Origin: a virus
IMG/VR virus record: IMGVR_UViG_3300034168_000054
Span: 1 to 34,107 of that record
Direction: 5' to 3' (one strand)
Length of the DNA stretch: 34,107 nt
Shown: piece by piece, positions 8,490-16,052 of the stretch
How positions within the stretch are numbered: the stretch's first letter is position 1
Layout of the letters: every line of letters begins with the position of its first letter
Translations under genes and position numbers: made by a program
The notes under the pieces: generated by a model
What the model was told of the DNA's origin: nothing
The model's input: the letters and a program-made list of their open reading frames with translations, nothing else
Databases searched by the model: none

Positions 8490-8739
8490 GAAAAAAGGTG
8501 TCTCTCTTGCGGTTGGTCGTGGTGAAAAGCTGCCTGTATCTAAGGGTGCTGGGCTTACCGCCAAAGGTCGTGCTAAGTATAATGCAGCGACTGGTTCTAA
8601 TCTAAAGGCTCCACAGCCCGAAGGTGGTGCTCGTAAGCGTTCATTCTGCGCCCGTATGTCTGGTATGCCAGGACCAATGAAGGACGAGAATGGGAAGCCT
8701 ACTAGAAAGGCTGCCTCATTAAAGAGGTGGAAATGCTAA
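8482..8739 (+). CDS. Small basic protein with a LTAKGR-KYN / SFCARM motif (DUF6321-like)
   Basis: An 85-residue, Lys/Arg/Gly-rich protein starting MAKKKGVSLAVGRGEKLPVS. The ATG at 8482 overlaps the end of the previous gene; an in-frame ATG at 8461 would give an unlikely N-terminal tail. It carries a combination seen in a widespread family of tiny phage proteins: GLTAKGRAKYNAATGSNLKAP, then RKRSFCARMSGMPGPM, ending in SLKRWKC. I believe this family is listed as DUF6321, but that label is from memory. The function is unknown. The strong positive charge would suit DNA or RNA contact inside the capsid. The gene ends overlapping the next start (AAATGCTAA). Confidence 0.78.
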   Translation: MAKKKGVSLAVGRGEKLPVSKGAGLTAKGRAKYNAATGSNLKAPQPEGGARKRSFCARMSGMPGPMKDENGKPTRKAASLKRWKC

Positions 8740-8969
8740 ACATGATGGAGCTTTGGACTGGTGGTTTGACCATATTTATGGCATTGATTGGATATATCAT
8801 GCACGAAAAGTTCAATGAACTGGGTCGTATTAGTATTTTATTAAACAAGACAAGAGAAGAGGTGGCTCGTGATAACGTTACTAAAGCAGAAGTTGATCGG
8901 ATTATGGAACACATTGATTCAAGGTTTAACAAACTTGAAATCAAAATTGACCAGCTTATTCAAAGGTAA
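8733..8969 (+). CDS. Small membrane protein with coiled coil (possible holin- or XhlA-like)
   Basis: A 78-residue protein with one hydrophobic segment at about residues 7-23 (LWTGGLTIFMALIGYIM), followed by a charged helix with LLNKTREEVARDNVTKAEVD and IDSRFNKLEIKIDQLI as a probable coiled coil. The ATG at 8733 is preferred because GAGG at 8724-8727 is 5 nt upstream; a GTG at 8727 is an alternative. The one-TM-plus-coiled-coil plan resembles XhlA-type and similar small phage membrane proteins. It lies far from the lysis cassette at 19880-21257, so a second holin or a DNA-entry or membrane-docking role are both possible. Confidence 0.7.
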   Translation: MLNMMELWTGGLTIFMALIGYIMHEKFNELGRISILLNKTREEVARDNVTKAEVDRIMEHIDSRFNKLEIKIDQLIQR

Positions 8970-8972
8970 GTA

Positions 8973-9518
8973 ATGCCAAGCACTTCTAAAAAACAACATA
9001 ATTTTATGGCAGCGGTTGCAAATAACCCAAATTTTGCCAAAAAAACTGGTGTTCCCATGTCTGTTGGCGAGGATTATATGGCAGCAGACAAAGGCAGGAC
9101 ATTCCGTGTTGGAGGCGCAAAAACCTCTAAAAAGGAAGGCATTAATAAACAAAAAACAAACCGTGGCGAAAGGCAATTGCCTAATGCTATGTTAAACAAA
9201 TACATAGGAAAAAAAGACGGAGGAATTATGAAAGCTGTAGATTCTAAAAAAAATCCAGGACTAGCAAAATTACCAACTGAAGTACGAAATAAAATGGGTT
9301 ACGCCAAAAACGGAGGAATGATGAAACATAGTGATATGGCTAAAGACATGCCAATGATGAAAAAAGTAGCAAAGAAAGAAGTTAAAGCGCATGAGAAATC
9401 AATGCACAAAATGGCTTCTGGTGGCAAAGTAGGTCAACTATCTAAAGCTGACGGCTGCGCTACTAAGGGCAAATCAAAAGGCACAATGGTTAAGATGAAC
9501 AAAGGCGGAATGTGTTAA
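8973..9518 (+). CDS. Lys/Met/Gly-rich protein with N-terminal DUF3008-like segment
   Basis: A 181-residue very basic protein. Residues 1-42 (MPSTSKKQHNFMAAVANNPN through GVPMSVGEDYMAADKG) resemble a short conserved phage segment that I associate with DUF3008, tentatively. The remainder is low complexity: KKDGGIMK, KNGGMMK and ASGGKV units, methionine-rich stretches, and a C-terminal ADGCATKGKSKGTMV followed by NKGGMC. The ADG-x2-KGK motif recurs in the next gene and, more weakly, at 11544-11723. There is no membrane segment. High Lys and Gly content suggests an intrinsically disordered nucleic-acid- or virion-binding protein. Function unknown. Confidence 0.75.
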   Translation: MPSTSKKQHNFMAAVANNPNFAKKTGVPMSVGEDYMAADKGRTFRVGGAKTSKKEGINKQKTNRGERQLPNAMLNKYIGKKDGGIMKAVDSKKNPGLAKLPTEVRNKMGYAKNGGMMKHSDMAKDMPMMKKVAKKEVKAHEKSMHKMASGGKVGQLSKADGCATKGKSKGTMVKMNKGGMC

Positions 9519-9926
9519 ATGCCAATTAATCCTATAGACCCTTCTAAAAAGCCTGGTGGTAATGGGAACGAGAAATATACTCCTCCCAAGGAAAAGTTCG
9601 GTCCTAGCGAATACGATAAAGCAGCAGAAAAAATAAAGCAGGATAGCGAAAAAGCTAAGGCTGAAGCAAGCAAAATGGCAGAAGAACATAGGGCAAAAAC
9701 TAAAGCTGAAAGCCCACGCACGTACACGGAAAGATTGCAAGATATGGGCAGATTGCCTAAGCCTAGTGTCGGCAGTGGAAAAAGTGGTGGCGGTGGAGCT
9801 GGTGGTGATTTTAGTGGTATGAAGGGTTTAGACAAACCGTTTAAAGCTGGCGGTAAAGTATCTAGCGCTTCTAAACGAGCTGATGGATGTGCCATTAAAG
9901 GCAAAACTAAAGGACGAATGGTATGA
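9519..9926 (+). CDS. Basic low-complexity protein with C-terminal ADG-KGK motif
   Basis: A 135-residue protein whose ATG directly follows the upstream stop (TAAATG). It begins with a proline/lysine-rich stretch, continues as a charged helix (about residues 30-60, rich in K, E and A), then a Gly-rich linker (SGKSGGGGAGGDFSG). It ends in FKAGGKVSSASKRADGCAIK followed by GKTKGRMV. That tail closely matches the C-terminus of the preceding protein at the amino-acid level, but the codons differ. The gene shares an ATGA overlap with the next one. A reverse-strand frame across the same region was rejected as a shadow. Function unknown. Confidence 0.75.
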   Translation: MPINPIDPSKKPGGNGNEKYTPPKEKFGPSEYDKAAEKIKQDSEKAKAEASKMAEEHRAKTKAESPRTYTERLQDMGRLPKPSVGSGKSGGGGAGGDFSGMKGLDKPFKAGGKVSSASKRADGCAIKGKTKGRMV

Positions 9927-10171
9927 GACCTTCTCGTGGTATGGGTGCGATTAAACCATCTAAAATGCCTGGTGGAAAAAGAAAAGCTAGGCGTGACGAC
10001 ACCGACTTTACTCAATATGCGGAAGGCGGTAAAGTTGGTTTATATGAAAATATTCATAAAAAGAAAGCACGTATTGCAGCTGGTTCTGGTGAAAAAATGC
10101 GTAAGCCTGGGTCTAAGGGTGCGCCTACTAAAGCGGACTTTATTCAATCTGCTAAGACGGCGAAAAAATAA
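9923..10171 (+). CDS. Small basic phage protein (GLYENI-KK-RIA-GSGEKMRKPG type)
   Basis: An 82-residue strongly basic protein starting MRPSRGMGAIKPSKMPGGKR. Its core, YAEGGKVGLYENIHKKKARI followed by AAGSGEKMRKPGSKGAPTKA, is a pattern I recognise from many marine and freshwater phages where it has no assigned function. It overlaps both neighbours (ATGA upstream, TAATG downstream), so its expression is coupled to them. Charge and size suit a nucleic-acid-binding virion protein, but that is inference. Confidence 0.8.
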   Translation: MRPSRGMGAIKPSKMPGGKRKARRDDTDFTQYAEGGKVGLYENIHKKKARIAAGSGEKMRKPGSKGAPTKADFIQSAKTAKK

Positions 10172-11112
10172 TGACTACTACAGGAACCACCGCATTTAAC
10201 CTAGACATGAACGACCTCATTGAAGAGGCGTTTGAGCGTTGTGGTTTAGAGTTGCGTTCTGGTTATGATTTTAGAACTGCTAGACGGTCTTTAAACCTGC
10301 TTACTATTGAATGGGCTAATCGTGGTATTAACCTATGGACAGTAGAGCAAGGGCAGATTGCTATGGTTACTGGACAAGCTATGTACCCTATTCCAGTAGA
10401 TACAATAGACCTAATGGATATGGTTATCCGTCAATACAACGGTAACTTTGCCAATCAAATTGACATTAACATTAGCCGTATTGCAGAGCCTACTTATATG
10501 TCTTTGCCTAATAAATTGGCACAAGGACGTCCTATTCAAGTATGGATTAACCGTCAATCAGGAAATACTGACGCAATACCTACTACCGTGTTGGCAAGCA
10601 ATACTGGTGGAACAATTAGCGCTACAGCTACTTCTATTAATGTTGCATCGGTAGCAAATCTTTCTACTTCTGGGTTTGTAAAAATTGGAACAGAAACCAT
10701 TAGCTACCCAAATATTGTAGGTAATACTCTTACAAATTGCGCCCGTGGTCAAAATGGAACTACAGCAGCTGCTCATGCAGACGGCGCAGAAGTAACCGTT
10801 CAATACCTGCCGTGCATTAATGTATGGCCTACTCCTAACGCTCCAGGCAATCAATATACGTTTGTTTACTACCGCATGCGTAGAATTCAAGACGCTGGAA
10901 CTGGCGTTAGAGAACAGGACATTCCTTTCCGTTTTATTCCATGTATGGTAGCTGGATTGGCGTACCAATTAAGCAATAAAATGCCAGGCGTAGATCCAAA
11001 CAAAATAATGATGCTAAAGGCTGATTATGAACAGCAATTCCAACTAGCGGCTGATGAAGATAGAGAGAAGGCTTCCGTAAGATTCGTTCCAAGGAACTTA
11101 TTCTATGCCTAG
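10171..11112 (+). CDS. Head-tail connector / adaptor-like protein with inserted beta domain
   Basis: Probably forms part of the ring between portal and tail nozzle. The 313-residue protein starts with a helical segment (MNDLIEEAFERCGLELRSGY at 13-32, then RTARRSLNLLTIEWANRGIN at 35-54), typical of a group of podovirus connector proteins. Helical sequence resumes after about residue 250 (IPFRFIPCMVAGLAYQLSNK). Between these, residues 137-211 (nt 10579-10803) look like an inserted beta module: TVLASNTGGTISATATSINV, VKIGTETISYP, LTNCARGQNGTTAAAHADGA. The start overlaps the previous stop (TAATG) and the end overlaps the next gene by 8 bp. Connector role is from pattern and context; equivalence to SU10-type or P22 gp4-type adaptors is uncertain. 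Confidence 0.77.
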   Translation: MTTTGTTAFNLDMNDLIEEAFERCGLELRSGYDFRTARRSLNLLTIEWANRGINLWTVEQGQIAMVTGQAMYPIPVDTIDLMDMVIRQYNGNFANQIDINISRIAEPTYMSLPNKLAQGRPIQVWINRQSGNTDAIPTTVLASNTGGTISATATSINVASVANLSTSGFVKIGTETISYPNIVGNTLTNCARGQNGTTAAAHADGAEVTVQYLPCINVWPTPNAPGNQYTFVYYRMRRIQDAGTGVREQDIPFRFIPCMVAGLAYQLSNKMPGVDPNKIMMLKADYEQQFQLAADEDREKASVRFVPRNLFYA

Positions 11113-11533
11113 CCAATGGGCCTCTGGCAAACATTCAATTGCCCAATGTGATAGGTGTAATTTTAGATACAAACTAAAGGAACTAAAAACACAAACGGTA
11201 AAAACAAAGCCTTTTAAAATTAAGGTTTGCCCTACTTGCTGGGATCCAGATCAGCCGCAGCTGCAGTTGGGTATGTATCCTGTTAATGATCCTCAAGCAG
11301 TACGGGAGCCAAGACCTGATAATAGCTATTTACAGTCTGGTAATAGTGGTTTACAAATTGTAAATACTGGCAGTACAGATCCAGATGGATTTGGTTATCC
11401 AGAAATGGGTAGTAGAGTAATACAATGGGGTTGGAACCCTGTGGGTGGAAGTAGGGGTCCAGATGCAGGTTTAACCCCAAATGACTTGGTACAACAAGTA
11501 ATTGTTGGTACAGTAACGGTAACAACAACTTAA
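11105..11533 (+). CDS. Zinc-ribbon protein, unknown function
   Basis: A 142-residue protein with a four-cysteine zinc-ribbon-like N-terminus: C15-x2-C18 (QCDRCNFRY) and C42-x2-C45 (VCPTCWDP). The remainder is Gly/Asn/Pro-rich and probably disordered or beta-structured (YLQSGNSGLQIVNTGS, GWNPVGG, ending VIVGTVTVTTT). It overlaps the connector gene by 8 bp. Small CDRC-type ribbons next to connector genes are common in environmental phages, but no function is known to me. A nucleic-acid- or virion-binding role is possible. Confidence 0.75.
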   Translation: MPSQWASGKHSIAQCDRCNFRYKLKELKTQTVKTKPFKIKVCPTCWDPDQPQLQLGMYPVNDPQAVREPRPDNSYLQSGNSGLQIVNTGSTDPDGFGYPEMGSRVIQWGWNPVGGSRGPDAGLTPNDLVQQVIVGTVTVTTT

Positions 11534-11543
11534 GGAGTTGAAA

Positions 11544-11723
11544 ATGTTTAAAAAAGGCGCAGACGGAATTGAAAAAAAAGGTAAAACTGACGTTAAAATT
11601 TACCCTAATGATGGTTTAAAAGTAATTGATAATGGTCCAAAATCTAGTAAAAGTAGCTTAAATAAGAACATGAAAGCTATGGGTCGTAATTTGGCTCGTT
11701 GTTCTAATCAAAGAGGTCGTTAA
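11544..11723 (+). CDS. Very small basic protein with ADG-KGK-like motif
   Basis: A 59-residue protein starting MFKKGADGIEKKGKTDVKIY. The ATG at 11544 follows AAGGAG (11532-11537) by 6 nt; an in-frame TTG at 11538 is less likely. The GADGIEKKGKT segment resembles the ADGCAIKGKTKG tail of the protein ending at 9926. The C-terminus (MKAMGRNLARCSNQRGR) is basic. Function unknown. Confidence 0.65.
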   Translation: MFKKGADGIEKKGKTDVKIYPNDGLKVIDNGPKSSKSSLNKNMKAMGRNLARCSNQRGR

Positions 11724-11725
11724 TC

Positions 11726-11989
11726 ATGGCTAAATATTCTATGAAAAAAGGTGGTAAGGAAGTAGGATCTGCTGAGGTCTATGCTGAACCACATACCATG
11801 AGTGGTAAAAAATTATCTAATGTTGAAAGCTCAGTTACTAAAAAAGGTAACGGAGTAAATGACGTTAACATGTCTGTTGCTGGTATTAGCAAAGGTAACT
11901 ATGCCCCAATGAACCCATATGGAGTTGGTGTAATGCGTGGTTATGGCGCTGCTACCAAAGGTCGCAAAATTAGCGGAAAAATGGGCTAA
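11726..11989 (+). CDS. Small basic Gly/Ser/Lys-rich protein, unknown function
   Basis: An 87-residue protein starting MAKYSMKKGGKEVGSAEVYA and ending VMRGYGAATKGRKISGKMG. The RGYGAATKGRKI tail is a pattern I associate with other tiny phage proteins of unknown role. It follows the preceding stop by 2 nt and overlaps the next start (TAATG), so it is co-translated with its neighbours. It lies between two connector-type genes in the run of small unknowns. No domain is recognised. Confidence 0.7.
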   Translation: MAKYSMKKGGKEVGSAEVYAEPHTMSGKKLSNVESSVTKKGNGVNDVNMSVAGISKGNYAPMNPYGVGVMRGYGAATKGRKISGKMG

Positions 11990-12636
11990 TGAATTACGCT
12001 CAGTTAACGCAAGCGATTATTGACTACTCTGAGTCTGATGAGCAGTCTTTTGTAACTAATATTCCTTTGTTTGTCCAGCAATGTGAAGAACGGGTTTATA
12101 ACGCCGTTCAGATCCCAGCCATTCGTAAGAATCAGACTGGTAACTTTACACAAAGCGACAAGTACCTTGCGTTACCTTCAGACTATTTAGCGTCTTTTTC
12201 GATGGCGGTTATTTTGGCTAATGGCAGTCAAGAGTTCCTAATTGACAAGGACGTTAACTTTATTCGTCAGGCATACCCAAGTCCTACAGATGAGGGCGTT
12301 CCCCGTTACTACGCCCAGTTTGAGCCGTATACATACATTATTGGTCCGACCCCAGATGCAAACTACAATGTAGAGCTGCATTATTACTATTACCCACAAT
12401 CTATTGTTACTGCTGGTACTAGTTGGCTGGGCGATAACTTTGAAACCGTCTTGTTATATGGTTCTTTGCGTGAGGCTGTAATCTTCCAAAAGGGAGAACA
12501 AGACATGGTTGCCTACTATGAACAAAAGTACCAAGAATCCTTAGCATTGCTCAAAGAATTGGGTGATGGTAAAGATAGACGTAGCGCCTACCGTGATGGA
12601 CAATTACGATTACCCGTACCAGGACCAGTTAGATAA
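11989..12636 (+). CDS. Tail adaptor / tubular-type protein
   Basis: A 215-residue protein with the pattern of a short-tail adaptor: an N-terminal helix (MNYAQLTQAIIDYSESDEQS), FVQQCEERVYNAVQIPAIRK, then YLALPSDYLASFSMAV. A beta segment follows (GVPRYYAQFEPYTYIIGPTP, VELHYYYYPQSI) and a C-terminal helical part (TSWLGDNFETVLLYGSLREA, YYEQKYQESLALLKEL). This resembles proteins annotated as head-tail or tail adaptor (gp11-like or SU10-like) in podoviruses. It starts on the stop codon of the upstream gene. With the protein at 10171-11112 it gives two connector-type proteins, consistent with a short-tailed virion. Exact family not confirmed. Confidence 0.77.
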   Translation: MNYAQLTQAIIDYSESDEQSFVTNIPLFVQQCEERVYNAVQIPAIRKNQTGNFTQSDKYLALPSDYLASFSMAVILANGSQEFLIDKDVNFIRQAYPSPTDEGVPRYYAQFEPYTYIIGPTPDANYNVELHYYYYPQSIVTAGTSWLGDNFETVLLYGSLREAVIFQKGEQDMVAYYEQKYQESLALLKELGDGKDRRSAYRDGQLRLPVPGPVR

Positions 12637-12652
12637 TTTTTAGGAGCAAGAA

Positions 12653-13084
12653 ATGGCAATTACCCAAGGAATGGCTACATCGTTTAAGGTTCAAATCTTA
12701 AATGGTCAGCACAATTTTTCAGCAAACACGTTTAAATTAGCTCTGTATACCAGCTCGGCTACTATTAACGAGAATACAACTGCATACTCTACAAGCAACG
12801 AAGTAGCTTCTGCTGGTAACTACAGTGCTGGTGGAAATACTTTATCGGTTAGCGTAACCCCAACAAATACTGGAAACGTGGCTTTTATCTCGTTTTCCAA
12901 TACGTCTTGGGCAAATGCAACGATTACCGCTAACGGCGCTTTGATTTATAACGCTAACTTGGCAAATGCGGCTGTTGCTGTATTGGCTTTTGGTGGTGAT
13001 AAAACATCGACCAATGGTACATTTGCAGTGAACTTCCCAACTGCTGACGCAACCAACGCAATTATTCGTTTGACCGCTAGTTAA
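12653..13084 (+). CDS. Beta-rich structural protein (fibre or tail associated)
   Basis: A 143-residue protein with a TAGGAGC ribosome site. The sequence follows a recurrent phage pattern: TFKLALYTSSATINENTTAY, EVASAGNYSAGGNTLSVSV, NTSWANATITANGALIY, then AVLAFGGDKTSTNGTFAVNF. It is all-beta in appearance with no charged helices. It directly precedes the large fibre gene, so it is probably a fibre- or tail-associated structural protein. Similar sequences in other phages are known to me only as structural or hypothetical proteins. Confidence 0.75.
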   Translation: MAITQGMATSFKVQILNGQHNFSANTFKLALYTSSATINENTTAYSTSNEVASAGNYSAGGNTLSVSVTPTNTGNVAFISFSNTSWANATITANGALIYNANLANAAVAVLAFGGDKTSTNGTFAVNFPTADATNAIIRLTAS

Positions 13085-13094
13085 GGAGCTGTAA

Positions 13095-15323
13095 ATGGCT
13101 CTGATCTTAAAAGATCGTGTTAAAGAAACCACTGCTGTAACCAGCACAGGTACGGCTACCCTTTTGGGCGCTGTAACTGGCTATCAGTCTTTTTCGGTTA
13201 TTGGTAACGGAAATACGTGTTATTACACCATTGCTGCGCAGACTGGCTCAGAGTGGGAAGTTGGTATTGGTACATACACTTCGCCAGATCAGTTAAGCCG
13301 AGATACTGTTTTATCCTCAAGTAATAGCGGTTCAGTAGTTAACTTTTCTGCTGGAACAAAAGACGTATTTGTAACGCAACCATCGTCAAAAGCCGTTTAT
13401 ACCGATGCAAGTAATATTGTTAATACCTCTGGTAATGCTGCCACAACTGTTACTTTTACTCAGGTTAATACCACAAATTTAGTTGCCAGCTCTGTTACCT
13501 TAACGGCTGGAACAATTAGCGCCAATGCTGCTAACGCCACGGATATTACCAATAAAACTTATGTTGATGGACTTTTCTCAACAGGCATTACATACCATTC
13601 CCCAGTAAGGGTAGAGTCACCAAACACAGCTGGCAATTTAAACGCTACATACAATCAACCTGGTGGTGCTGGTGTTGGTGTTGGAGCTACATTGACCAAT
13701 GCAGGGACGCAGGCTGCTCTTGTAATTGATGGTATTACGATGGTGGTAGCTGATCGTGTATTAATTTACAACCAGACCAATGCGTTTGAAAACGGTGTTT
13801 ATACAGTTACTAACGTAGGTTCTATATCTACTAACTGGGTATTAACCCGTGCAACCGATGCCGATACTTATGGTGTTGGAAACCCAAATAAACTAGGCCA
13901 AGGTGACGCATTTTTCGTTACTTCTGGTAATACAGGCGCTGGCGAAACTTATATTTGTAACACCGTAGGTACCATTACCTTTGGCACCACAAACATTACA
14001 TTTGCTCAGATTAGCTCTGTACAGGTTTATTCCGCTGGTACTGGTTTAAACCTTACCAACTTAGCATTTAGTATTGCTAATACCGCTGTTACTGCAGCGC
14101 AATATGGTAACGATGGAGCTGTTGGACAGTTTACGGTTAACGCTCAAGGGCAGTTAACTAACGCTGCTAACGTATCAATTAACGCTTCTAGTATCTCTGT
14201 AGGCACTTTAGCCAACGGAAGAACCACAGCCGATTCTGCTAATGGAGCATCAACCATAGTTTTGCGAGACGCTAATGGTTCGTTTAATGCTAACGTAATA
14301 ACTGCTACAACAGTTAATGCAACTTCTGGTAACTTCACCAACATTACTGGCAACGCCGTAGCTTTAACCGCTATCAATGCCTCTAATATCACTTCTGGTA
14401 CGTTAGATAACGCTCGTACTACAGGCAACACAGCAAACAGCGCAAGCACCATAGTGCTTAGAGATGCAAACGGCAGCTTCGGATCCAACGTTATTAGTGC
14501 TTCTTTGTTTAGTGGTGACGGTTCAGCAATTAATGCTATCAATGCTTCAAATATATCGTCTGGCACAATTGCCAATGCTCGTACTACGGCTGCCTCTGCT
14601 AACGGGGCTGCTACGATTGTTCTTCGTGACTCTAGTGGTAGCTTTGATGCCAATACAGTTAACGCTGTATCGCTTATAGGTAACGCTTCTCAAGTAACAG
14701 CAATTAATGCCTCTAACATTTCTTCGGGGACTATTGATAATGCAAGAACGACTGCTTCTTCTAGTAACGGCTCTAGTACTATTGTTCTCCGTGATGCAGG
14801 TGGGGCGTTCGCTGCTGGGGCAATAACAGGTACATCGTTTACTGGTAACGGTTCTGCTATTACCGCCATTAACGCTTCGGCAATTACCACAGGAACTTTA
14901 GATAATGCCAGGACTACTGCTTCTTCTGCCAATGGTGCTTCCACTATTGTTGCTCGTGATGCTAACGGGTCTTTTACTGCTAACGTAGGAACATTTACTT
15001 CTATATCAGGTAATGGTGTAGCCCTTACAGCCATTAATGCCAGCAATATTAGTTCTGGAACCATAGACAACGCAAGAACAACTGGCAATACTGCTAACAG
15101 CGCAAGTACATTGGTATTAAGAGACGCAAATGGTAACTTTGCTTCTAACGAAATTAGTGGTGAAGAAGTGATTGCTACTAACGGCTTGTTTATAAACAGC
15201 TTAACAATATCTTCTAGTTACAGTATTCCATCAAACTCTTCTGCTATGTCGGTTGGGCCTGTCACTTTAGCAAACGGTGTAAGCGTAACTGTGCCATCTG
15301 GCGGTCGTTGGGTAGTTCTATAA
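13095..15323 (+). CDS. Tail fibre with six tandem repeats
   Basis: A 742-residue fibre, probably trimeric and host-contacting. Residues 1-~100 (MALILKDRVKETTAVTSTGT, then WEVGIGTYTSPDQLSRDTVL and AGTKDVFVTQPSSKAVY) form an N-terminal domain typical of virion-attached phage fibres. Residues ~150-340 form a beta domain (ITNKTYVDGLF, ITMVVADRVLIYNQ, FENGVYTVT, TRATDADTYG). From residue 362, six repeats beginning INAS-x-I-x2-GT-x3-ARTT (the first 65 residues long, the others 55) run to about residue 700. The C-terminus (SAMSVGPVTLANGVSVTVPS, then GGRWVVL) is a familiar fibre ending. Ribosome site AAGGAGC. Repeats of this kind usually make extended shafts and change number by recombination. Confidence 0.88.
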   Translation: MALILKDRVKETTAVTSTGTATLLGAVTGYQSFSVIGNGNTCYYTIAAQTGSEWEVGIGTYTSPDQLSRDTVLSSSNSGSVVNFSAGTKDVFVTQPSSKAVYTDASNIVNTSGNAATTVTFTQVNTTNLVASSVTLTAGTISANAANATDITNKTYVDGLFSTGITYHSPVRVESPNTAGNLNATYNQPGGAGVGVGATLTNAGTQAALVIDGITMVVADRVLIYNQTNAFENGVYTVTNVGSISTNWVLTRATDADTYGVGNPNKLGQGDAFFVTSGNTGAGETYICNTVGTITFGTTNITFAQISSVQVYSAGTGLNLTNLAFSIANTAVTAAQYGNDGAVGQFTVNAQGQLTNAANVSINASSISVGTLANGRTTADSANGASTIVLRDANGSFNANVITATTVNATSGNFTNITGNAVALTAINASNITSGTLDNARTTGNTANSASTIVLRDANGSFGSNVISASLFSGDGSAINAINASNISSGTIANARTTAASANGAATIVLRDSSGSFDANTVNAVSLIGNASQVTAINASNISSGTIDNARTTASSSNGSSTIVLRDAGGAFAAGAITGTSFTGNGSAITAINASAITTGTLDNARTTASSANGASTIVARDANGSFTANVGTFTSISGNGVALTAINASNISSGTIDNARTTGNTANSASTLVLRDANGNFASNEISGEEVIATNGLFINSLTISSSYSIPSNSSAMSVGPVTLANGVSVTVPSGGRWVVL
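14178..15200 (+). repeat. Six tandem 165-195 nt repeats in the fibre gene
   Basis: Units begin at 14178 (195 nt), then 14373, 14538, 14703, 14868 and 15033 at exact 165-nt spacing, the last running to about 15200. Each encodes INAS-x-I-[ST]-x-GT followed by ART-T, a S-T-[IL]-V-x-RDA-like segment and a variable 15-20 residue tail. Protein-level conservation is higher than nucleotide conservation, so the array is old, although some stretches are near-identical. The first unit has an extra ~10 residues. Confidence 0.9.
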
Positions 15324-15332
15324 GGATAAGAT

Positions 15333-16052
15333 ATGAGTATCGTTTTAATAGGCTCAACTAGCGGAAGTATTACATTACAAGAACCAGCCGTTGCTGGAAC
15401 TAATACCATTACACTTCCAGCAAGCACAGGAACTATGGCTTTATATGCAAATCCACAAATAACGGTATATACAAGCGGTAGTGGAACTTATACAACACCA
15501 ACTGGTGCTAAATTTTTACAAGTTCGCATGGTTGGTGGTGGTGGTGGCGGTGGTTCAACAACTGGTTCTGCTGGCAGTGCTGGTGGTGCTTCTACTTTTG
15601 GTTCTGCTTTTTTAACGGCTAATGGTGGTGGCGGCGGTTCAACTGCATCAGGAGGTGTTGCTTCAGGCGGTTCTGCTACTGGTGGCGATATAAATATATC
15701 AGGTGGCGAAGGCGGTGCTGGCCCTCAACCAGTACCAGGAAGTTACGCACCTGGTGGTTCTGGGGGAAATTCGGCTTTTGGTGGTGGTGCAGCACAATCA
15801 CAAGCCGCAGTCGTTGGTACTGCTGGCTCTACTAATAGTGGTGGCGGTGGAAGCGGTGGAAGTGGTGGACCAGGCGGAGGTCTTGGTTCTGCTGGCGGTG
15901 GCGGTGCTGGCGGTTACTGTGAAAAACTTATTACATTGCCATCTTCTACTTACGCATACGCAGTAGGTGCTGGTGGTTCCGCTGGATCAGGCGGTACTAA
16001 TGGCGGTGCTGGCGGCTCAGGAATAATTATTGTTACTGCTTATTTTGGATAA
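15333..16052 (+). CDS. Glycine-rich tail adhesin, copy 1
   Basis: A 239-residue protein, probably a receptor-binding tip. The N-terminal ~65 residues (MSIVLIGSTSGSITLQEPAV, then TGTMALYANPQITVYTSGSG) form an attachment or trimerisation region. From about residue 65 the sequence is dominated by Gly runs broken by short Ser/Thr/Ala segments (MVGGGGGGGSTTG, NSGGGGSGGSGGPGGG), and it ends GGSGIIIVTAYFG. This resembles glycine-rich phage adhesins whose polyglycine-helix loops determine host range; that mechanism is known for T-even gp38 and only inferred here. AAGGAT precedes the start. The 5' and 3' ends are nearly identical to those of the gene at 16353-17102, showing a duplication. The stop lies within a 12-nt tandem repeat. 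Confidence 0.85.
   Translation: MSIVLIGSTSGSITLQEPAVAGTNTITLPASTGTMALYANPQITVYTSGSGTYTTPTGAKFLQVRMVGGGGGGGSTTGSAGSAGGASTFGSAFLTANGGGGGSTASGGVASGGSATGGDINISGGEGGAGPQPVPGSYAPGGSGGNSAFGGGAAQSQAAVVGTAGSTNSGGGGSGGSGGPGGGLGSAGGGGAGGYCEKLITLPSSTYAYAVGAGGSAGSGGTNGGAGGSGIIIVTAYFG
16001..16052 (+). repeat. 52-nt perfect repeat, copy 1
   Basis: The 52 bases ending at the stop codon of the first glycine-rich gene are identical to 17051-17102, the end of the second one. This marks the 3' border of the duplicated fibre cassette and could act as a recombination site. Confidence 0.93.

Noticed and set aside
8199-12636. Programmed frameshift or a tail-assembly chaperone pair
   Set aside because: The neighbouring small genes each have their own start, and there is no tape-measure gene to accompany a chaperone pair. 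A-runs such as those in 11561-11581 lie within ordinary Lys-rich codons.
14144-14653. 169-codon open frame on the minus strand inside the fibre gene (and a similar one at 14690-15088)
   Set aside because: They mirror the Ala/Asn/Thr-rich repeat codons of the + strand fibre, show the same periodic sequence, and have no start signals. They are shadows.
14178-15200. Regularly spaced repeats as a CRISPR array
   Set aside because: The 165-nt period is far too long, the units are in-frame coding sequence with protein-level conservation, and there is no short palindromic repeat with unique spacers.
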